From assembly GCA_001910725.1 (NCBI GenBank), contig MJGA01000009.1, positions 930,001 to 994,000 on the forward strand: a stretch of DNA of 64,000 nt. The letters run 5' to 3'. The notes below the pieces were generated by a model. The model was given only the letters and a program-made list of their open reading frames with translations, was not told the DNA's origin and did not search any database. Below are positions 56,534 through 64,000 of the stretch, piece by piece; the first letter of the stretch is position 1, and the number at the start of each line of letters is the position of its first letter. This DNA comes from Phanerodontia chrysosporium. Taxonomy: Eukaryota; Basidiomycota; Agaricomycetes; Polyporales; Phanerochaetaceae. Position numbers and translations under genes: made by a program.

Positions 56534-59500
56534 ATGGCGGGACCGATCTCAGAAGCTACGAAACCCGCAGACCAGTACAGACTGCCGACCAACGTTAGGC
56601 CTGCTCATTATGACCTCACCATCCGCACCGATCTCGAGAAACTCAAGTTTGACGGATATGTGACCGTGCAGTGCGTGGCGGGTATATTTGGGTTGCTCAT
56701 AGTCTAACTGTCTCCCCTTAGCTTGGATGTCATTCGTGATACCACGTCGATCCAATTCCACACTTCGAAGCTGAAGCTCGGACATGCTCAACTCGCTTCA
56801 GCGTCCTTGCCCGCACCCGTCATTCAGGAGGCATCAGCGCTGAAGTACGACGAGGACGATGAACGCGCAACACTCACGCTCCCGATGACGCTGCCCGCGG
56901 GTTCAAAGGCTCAGCTCAAGATCGACTTCGAAGGCGAGCTTACCGGTGCAATGATGGGATACTACCGCTCTGCTTGGGAGAACGAGGGAAAAACGGAGTA
57001 TTACTCACTTACGCAGTTTGAGGTGCGTCCTGCTCACTTTGCGTATTGCTTTCCGAGCTTACTGGCTACTTGCAATGCAGCCTACGGCAGCAAGACGCGC
57101 TTTCCCCTGCTGGGACGAGCCTGCTCTGAAGGCAACTTTCAGCGTGACTATGATCTCACGCGCCGACACCGTGAACCTCGCGAACATGTCTGCCATCTCG
57201 GAAACCGTGTACTCCCCGTCACTCGAGGATAGCGCGGACGCCGTATCCTGGCTCTCCTCTAAGCTCACCGCGATGTCCACCAGGGAGGGCGACAAGTGGA
57301 AGATCACCAAGTTCGAGAAGACGCCGCCAATGTCGACGTACATCGTCGCGTGGGCGAACGGGCCATTCGAGTACATCGAGGACTCGTACACGAGCCCGCT
57401 CAGCGGCGCCGTCCGCCCGCTCCGCGTGTACACGACGCCGGACCTTATCCACCAGGCGCAGTTCGCACTCGACGTCAAGCGCAAGGTCCTCCCGCTCTAT
57501 GAGCAGGTCTTTGACATCGAGTACCCGCTGCCGAAGCTCGACACCCTGGTGGCGACCGACTTCGACGCGGGCGCGATGGAGAACTGGGGTCTGATCACGG
57601 GGCGCACGGCAGCCTTCCTCTTGGACCCGAAGAAGGCCGACTTGAACGGCAAGAAACAGGTTGCGGTGACGCAGAGCCACGAGGTTGCGCACATGTGGTT
57701 CGGGAACATCACGACGATGGAGTGGTGGGACAACCTGTACCTCAACGAGGGGTTCGCCTCGCTCATGGGCGAGGTCATCATTCTCGGTGAGTTCGTTGCT
57801 TCGGATGAGAGAGCCACTTTCTTACGACCACGCAGACAAGTAGGTGGCGCTGTGTCTGTTGCGAAAGACGTTCTGACCCAGTTACAGGGTCTTCCCGGAG
57901 TGGAAGGTCCACTCTGCGTTCATTGCGGGCGAGCTTAACGCAGCCTTGAGCCTCGACGCGAAGCTGTCCTCTCACCCGATTGAGGTGGAGACCCCGGATG
58001 CAAACATGGCTAACCAGATATTTGACGCGCTGTCCTACGACAAGGCTGCTTCCGGTAAGAACCTGTGTATGCATCGTAGCATCGGACTCACTCAGATGGA
58101 TTATACAGTGCTTCGCATGCTTTCCCACTACGTTACAGAGGAGAAGTTCCTCAAGGGTGTGTCGATCTACCTCAAGAAGCACTTGTACAAGAACAGCGTG
58201 ACCAAGGACCTGTGGGACGGGATCTCCGAAGCAAGTGGTACGTAGAGGCGCACCATACTGATCGTCCATGGGTTTACTAGCTTTTGCGCAGGCTTGGATG
58301 TTCCGAAGGTCATGGACAACTGGGTCAAGCAGGTAGGCTCTCGCCAATGATGTTCTGGACTATTCTCACGTGATAACAGATGGGATTTCCCGTTGTGTCA
58401 GTAACGGAAGTGGAGGGCGGCATCCGTGTTCGCCAGGATCGCTTCCTGGAGACTGGTCCTGCGGAGCCCAAAGACAATGAGACGATCTGGTAAGTGACTT
58501 ACATACATGTCCAAAGGCTAGTGTTCATGGCTCATGCACGTCTCTCGTTGTGCAGGTCGATCCCATTGAGTCTTCTCACTGTCGACGAGAACGGCAAGCC
58601 ATCCGTAAACCACACCATCCTCCTTGATCAACGCGAGAGTTTCATCCCTCTCGACACGTCAAAACCGTTCAAGCTGAACGCGGCACCGTCAGCTTCTGTA
58701 CGTGACCTGCTCGCCGCTCCCTCCCCACCGACTCTGACTCAGGCATATGTGCAGTCCGTGTTCTCTACACTCCTGATCGCCTAGTCAAGATCGCTGAGGA
58801 GGCCGCGAAGGAGAACTCTGTGTTCTCACGCGAGGACCGCATCGGCTTGGTCTTCGACGCGCTTGCGCTATCGAAGGCTGGTTACATGGACGTGAGCAGT
58901 GTGCTCAAGCTCTATGACACATTCCGGAACGAAAAGGAGTGTACGTCTCCCCCGTTTCTGCTCTGTACGGTGATCGTCTCAACGTACGACATCTTCCGCA
59001 GATCTTGTCTGGAACAGTATCTCGCAGGGTCTGAATGCTCTGTCATCGACCTGGTTCGAAGATCAGGATATTCTTCACAAACTCGATGCATTCCGTCGGG
59101 TATGTGCCTTCTATCCTTGACTTGAGCTATCTTTGATCCTAACGATCCTCAGGAACTCTTCGTGCCCATCGTCAAACGTCTTGGCTTTGAGTACCCCGAG
59201 GACGAAGATGTTGATCTCCGCCAACTGCGCACCACGTCCATCCTGCAGGCTGCGGACGCCGGCGACGAGTTGTGGGTTTCGGTTCGCCTGCTGTGTTCGT
59301 AATCGTTTCACTGACCCGCATTGTCAGCGTCGTTGCGGAACTTGTCCAGAGGTTCAAGCAAGCTGTCGAGACTGGCGACGATTCCTACATCCCTCCGGAC
59401 TTGATGGCTGTCACCTATCGCACCGTACGTACTACTCCTCTCTCGATAGTTGCGCACGTTTGATGCTGTATCCACAGGCTGTCAAGAAAGGTGGTCGCGC

Positions 59501-60172
59501 GGAGTACGATGCTGTTAAAGCGATCGTCTCCAAGCCGAAGACCCCGCAGATGGGTATTGCTGGTATGCGTGGAATGGCTGCGAGCCAAGACAAGAGCCTG
59601 CAAAGTCGGTGCATTTCACCTATGTCCAGCTCATATTGCTCATAACCTGATAGAGGAAACATGGGAATATGTCATGGAGAAGTCTAGAGATCAAGACTTG
59701 TTCTACTTTTTCGTTGGTTTCCAGGAGAATTTCGGAGCGCGCCGATTCCTCGTCCAGAAATTCAAGGAGAACTACGATAAGGTGCGTTCCGCTCTAGTTG
59801 GATCCTCGACCCTGAAGCTGACTTTGCCATTCACAGCTGTACGAACGTCTCATCGACAACTACGGTATGCAGGCTCTGGTCCGGGTAAGGACAATAGTTT
59901 GCTAGTCCGAGGTCTCGCACTAACGTTAGCCTCAAGTATACTTTCAATCCGCTGTCTACCGAGAAGGACTACGAAGAAACCCAGGCATTCTTCGAGAACA
60001 AGGACAAGTCTAAATACAGAATGGCCCTGCAGCAGGCTCTTGACAGTATCAAGTCGCGCGCTGCTTGGATCGCGGTACGCACCTTCATATGATCTCTTCA
60101 TCGCGCCAGCTCTTACGATTTTCTCAGCGGTCATCTGACGATCTCCGAGAATGGCTCTCGAAGCGGTCGTAA
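56534..60172 (+). CDS. M1-family zinc aminopeptidase, copy A
   Basis: Cytosolic-type metallopeptidase that removes N-terminal residues from peptides, similar to yeast Aap1/Ape2. The ATG at 56534 begins MAGPISEATKPADQYRLPTN, with no signal peptide. In-frame exons give HLDVIRDT, AARRAFPCWDEPALKATF, the substrate-binding GAMENWG, and the zinc site HEVAHMWFGNITTMEWWDNL with the third ligand in NEGF, 18 residues later. The ERAP1-like C-terminal helical region includes NQIFDALSYDK, VMDNWVKQ, RFLETGPAEP and YEETQAFF. About 12 introns interrupt it; one pair encloses a 4-nt exon (57836-57839). It ends WLSKRS then TAA at 60170-60172. No lesion. A paralogue lies 350 bp downstream in the same direction. 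Confidence 0.93.
57836..57839 (+). other. 4-nt microexon (ACAA) in aminopeptidase A
   Basis: Introns 57787-57835 (GTGAGT...CGCAG) and 57840-57887 (GTAGGT...TTACAG) leave only ACAA between them. Exon ends CTC-G, ACAA and GGTCTTCCC join to L-D-K-V-F-P-E-W, the expected family sequence. Skipping it or using nearby sites breaks the frame. Confidence 0.75.
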
Positions 60173-60522
60173 GGCTATGCTTTGCTCGAAAGGAAGCTGT
60201 ACTTATAACGGAAACCCACATGAATGGTATACACAGAACGATGTTCACAGATAGCGAAAGATCCAAACTCTGATATACAGGTTTACGACCCCTCGAGGGG
60301 AGTTTTGGCGCTGTCGCCCATTCCTTTTCACCTTGTTCGTTCCATGTCCGTTTCTCCTTGAAGATGGCACACATGTAGAGATCATGACGCTCCTAGTAGA
60401 CCCTGTGATTACGCGCCTGATCGTGGTGGAAATGGTCTGATCAGGCTGTGCGTCTGCATGCGTATAAGTCCCAGGTTCCTTCCTGCGACGATCATTACAG
60501 TCCTCCACGAGCAATTTGCAAG
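60173..60522. other. Spacer between the two aminopeptidase genes
   Basis: 350 bp from the stop of copy A to the ATG of copy B; it must hold terminator of A and promoter of B. No motif called. Confidence 0.4.
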
Positions 60523-63500
60523 ATGGGCGACGTTCACGCAAATTCATACAGGCTTCCAACGAATGTCAAGCCCAGGCACTACGATCTCACCATCCGCACC
60601 GACTTCGAGCGTCTCAAATTCGGCGGCCTCGTGAATATTCAGTAGGCTTTTCTCTCCAGTTCTCAATGCAGCAGCGCGCTGACATTTGTCATAGCCTCGA
60701 TGTCGTGAAAGAGACCAGATCGATCCAGTTCCATGCTCTAAAACTTAAGCTCGGTGAAGCCAGGCTCTTCCTGAGTCTCGAAGAGGGGGATGTTGTGATC
60801 AAACAGAGGGGAGACGATCTTGTCTTCTCTGCGGAGCAAGAAAGAGCAACGATGGTTCTTCCGAGGACTATTCCCGCTGGCAGCAAAGCCTTACTGACGC
60901 TTGAATTCGAGGCGGAGCTTGGCGACACCTTGACAGGTTACTACCGCTCCGCGTGGGAGTGTGAAGGAAAGACGGCGTATTATGCGCTAACTCACTTTGA
61001 GGCAGGTTGCTCCTGCTGCATTGTGAACTGGACGTATGCTAACGCCACATTACATAGCCCACTGCCGCGCGGCGTGCCTTCCCTTGCTGGGACGAACCTG
61101 CGCTCAAGGCAACGTTCAGCATCCGGCTCGCGTCGCGCGCGAGCATGGTCAACCTCAGCAACATGCCTACGACTTCAGAGAAGACGTACGTGCCCTATGA
61201 GGATCCTAACGACGAAGTGGCCACCTGGCTGTCCTCACACCTGGCCCATGACGAACACGACTTGTGGAAGGTGACGCACTTCCGGACGACGCCACTGATG
61301 TCGACGTATATCGTTGCCTGGGCGAGCGGGCCCTTCTCATTCCTCGAGTCGTCGTACACCAGCCAGCTGACGGGAAAGAGCCGCCCGCTGCGCATCTACG
61401 CCATACGCGACCTGATTCACCAAGGCCAATTTGCTCTCGACGTCTTGCGCGAAGTGGTACCTCGTTACGAAACCGTGTTCGACATCGAATACCCACTTCC
61501 CAAGCTCGACTTACTTGTTGCGACCGACTTCAAGATTGGTGCCATGGAGAACTGGGGGCTGATCACCGGACGCGCGACCGCATTCCTCCTCGATCACGAA
61601 CACGCAGACCTTAGCGGCAAGAGGTGGGTCGCAAGCATGGTGTGTCACGAAGTCGCGCACATGTGGTTTGGTAACATAACGACCATGGAATGGTGGGACA
61701 CGGTATATTTGAAAGAAGGCTTCGCACGCCTGTTGGGCGAGACAGTCATACTAGGTAGCGTGTTCTCTATCATCGTACTGATCACCCTCACCTTATCTTG
61801 GCTCATAGGCAGGCACGTCGGTCGTCCATCATGTGACGGTGCTTGTGTGCTGAAGCAGTTCAATGTCTTTCCAGAATTTTCCCAGACTGGAGGCTAGCCA
61901 CAGAGTTTGTCACGTCCGCGATGGATGCTGCCATGTTCCAAGATGCCAAACTGTCTTCGCATCCTGTTGAGGTAGAGTGCCCCGACGCTAACGTTGCGAA
62001 TCAGATCTTCGACGCTCTATCGTACGATAAGGGGGCTACCGGTGAGTTTGGTCGCTGCAAATGGATTATTTCTGGTGTCTGATGCTTACCGCACCCCGCC
62101 AGTTCTCCGGATGCTGTCGTACTATGCTGGCGAGGATGCCTTCTTTAAAGGTGCATCAATCTATCTCAAGAAGCATCTATATGGCACCGCTGTGACGAAG
62201 GATCTCTGGGACGGTGTTCAAGAAGCTACCGGTGAGGATGTTGCCAAGGACCCTAGACTTGATTCTCAACGTCTGTTTAGGTTTACCGGTGCCCCATATC
62301 ATGGACAACTGGGTTAAGAAGGTAACGCGCCTGGGATATTCCACAAATGTAGGCTCATAAATGCTCACAGATGGGATACCCCGTTATCACAGTACGCGAG
62401 GAGGCAACAGGTATCCGTCTCCGACAGGACCGGTTCCTGGAGACCGGTCCAGCTACTCCTGAGCACAACGAGACAATATGGTGAGTTAACTCTGGACCTC
62501 ATGCATTGACTGTGCCCTGACACATCCACAGGTCCATTCCGCTGAGTCTGCTGAGCATTGGCCAAGACAGGAAGCCATCCGTGAACAGGACTGTCCTTCT
62601 AGACACGCGAGAGAAGACCATCGAGCTCGACATGTCCAAGCCGTTCAAACTGAACGCAGGGACCGTTAGCATGTGTCAGTCACACAATCGCTGCAATTCG
62701 TCGCCCCCGTACTGAAACGTCTTACAGATCGTGTCTTGTATCTCAACCCAAAGCGTGTTGGTATGATTGCACGAGAAGCCCTCAAGAAGAACTCTGGCTT
62801 CTCGCTCGAGGACAAGCTTGGGCTCATGATAGACGCGATTGAATTGGAGAGGACAGGCTATCCGGACACGAAGCTGAGTAGCGTGTTGGATCTTTACGAG
62901 ATCTTCCGTAAGGAAGAGGATTGTACGTATTTTGCACACCCGTTTGGTATATTCTGGTTAAGGGGATCACTGACAGATTGCATATTGTCGACGATCGCGG
63001 ACGGTCTGAACCACATTTCTTCCGTCTGGTTCCAGGATGGGGACATAATCAGGGATCTGGATCATTTCCGCCGGGTGAGTGACAGACGTCGGTACCATGC
63101 ACATTCAAGTGGTAAACACTTACACTATCTACAGATACTATTTGTTCCGATAGTCGACCAGCTCGGGATGGAATATCCGAAAGACTCGCAAGATGAGCCC
63201 ACTGAGAGACGTCAAATGCGTACCCTTGCGATCACCCAAGCTGCGCACGGCGGAGAGATGAAGTGAGTTTATCAAGTGCACCCGACAGCGTTGAGCATTT
63301 AGCTTGTCCGTTCTAGAGTGGTTGACCACCTCATCAAACTCTTCAAAGAAGCTACAAAGAACGGAGACTTCGGTACCATACCTGCAGATCTCATGCGAAT
63401 CACTTACCGGATCGCAAGTCTACTTGAACTGCTTTCCCGGTCGATGACTTACACAGTATCCCTAGGCTGTCAAATACGGCGGACGCAAGGAATACGACGC

Positions 63501-64000
63501 TATGAAGGGCATCGCTTTGAAGCCTGTGACTCCGCAATCGGGTGTGGCCGCTATGCAGGCCATGGGTGCAACACTGGATCAAGGGGCGCGTGGTAAGCTC
63601 AAAGCCAGTTTGTCAGTTTGCGAGGACTCAATGGCAGTCTAGACGATCTCTGGGCTCACATCATGAAGAAAGCTCGCAATCAGGACTTGTTTTCCTACTT
63701 CAGCGGGTTGCAGGCGAATCACAACTCCCGCCGGTTCCTTGCGGAACAGTTCAAGAAGGACTACTACGAAGTATCTACCGCGTTTCTCAGTATGCTGGAC
63801 TTATTACTGATGAGCCTTCGTAGCTTGAGAAACGAACGCTCGAGAATTTTATGCTGCAGGATCTCGTTAGGGTATGACGATGTGCACTCGAAATCCTGTC
63901 CAGGTTCTCATTGATCCTTTCGCTAGTACGCCTTCGTCGCGCTGTCGTCTGAAAGAGACTACGAAGAGACGAAGGCGTTCTTCAAGGACAAGAATACATC
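60523..64000 (+). CDS. M1-family zinc aminopeptidase, copy B (3' end outside window)
   Basis: Tandem paralogue of copy A with the same exon layout. The ATG at 60523 gives MGDVHANSYRLPTNVKPRHY. Key parts: HLDVVKET, AARRAFPCWDEPALKATF, GAMENWG, and HEVAHMWFGNITTMEWWDTV followed by KEGF, where the third zinc ligand Glu is kept although the preceding Asn is Lys. NQIFDALSYDKGAT, IMDNWVKK and RFLETGPATP follow. The frame stays open through YEETKAFFKDK to the window edge, so roughly 30-50 residues are missing. It too needs a 4-nt exon (61813-61816). No lesion was seen; the peptide-binding part differs from A at many positions, suggesting different substrate preference. Confidence 0.92.
61813..61816 (+). 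other. 4-nt microexon (GCAC) in aminopeptidase B
   Basis: Introns 61755-61812 (GTAGCG...GGCAG) and 61817-61874 (GTCGGT...TTCCAG) flank GCAC. Joined codons read L-G-T-I-F-P-D-W-R-L, aligned with L-D-K-V-F-P-E-W-K-V of copy A. Same length, phase and place as in copy A. Confidence 0.7.

Noticed and set aside
1..64000. CRISPR arrays, bacterial operons, tRNA or rRNA genes
   Set aside because: No spaced repeat array, no ribosome-binding-site layout and no cloverleaf or rRNA sequence was recognised; the DNA is fungal nuclear.

Overview
The window is nuclear DNA of a filamentous basidiomycete, most likely an Agaricomycete (polypore or white-rot type). Genes are cut by many 45-60 nt GT-AG introns, with CTAAC branch points in places. 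P450 copies are strongly expanded, and the single-copy genes (cap methyltransferase, RSP5 ligase) read as typical fungal proteins. I ran no searches; all family calls come from motifs read in the sequence.

1-27.2 kb: a tandem array of nine cytochrome P450 genes plus one 3' relic, all of one OrdA-like (CYP64-clan) family. Three face right (window start to 9.6 kb) and six face left (9.8-27.15 kb), so the two sub-arrays meet tail to tail. All nine carry a 14-nt microexon encoding the I-helix AGxDT oxygen-activation motif. Only two copies (12.5-14.7 and 15.3-17.6 kb) read without a lesion. The other seven carry 14 single-base indels in total, nearly all deletions in short homopolymer or GC-rich runs. 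No biosynthetic backbone gene is present.

27.8-34.0 kb: two conserved housekeeping genes on the minus strand: an Abd1-type mRNA cap guanine-N7 methyltransferase and an Rsp5/NEDD4-type HECT ubiquitin ligase (C2, three WW domains, HECT).

34.9-55.8 kb: a nest of two mobile elements. A hAT DNA transposon (34923-55765) has an 11-bp terminal match, CTCGAGGT-rich subterminal repeats and a perfect 8-bp target duplication ATCTACGG. A very large Ty3/gypsy LTR retrotransposon (36393-52107, 15.7 kb) sits inside its transposase gene, flanked by a 5-bp TATCG duplication. The 1.27-kb LTRs differ at only three places, so the insertion is recent. Its reading frames are open over 13 kb. About 8 kb of unrecognised coding sequence separates protease from reverse transcriptase, which is unusual.

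56.5 kb-end: two tandem M1-family zinc aminopeptidase genes on the plus strand, the second cut by the window edge. Both need a 4-nt microexon at the same place to keep frame.
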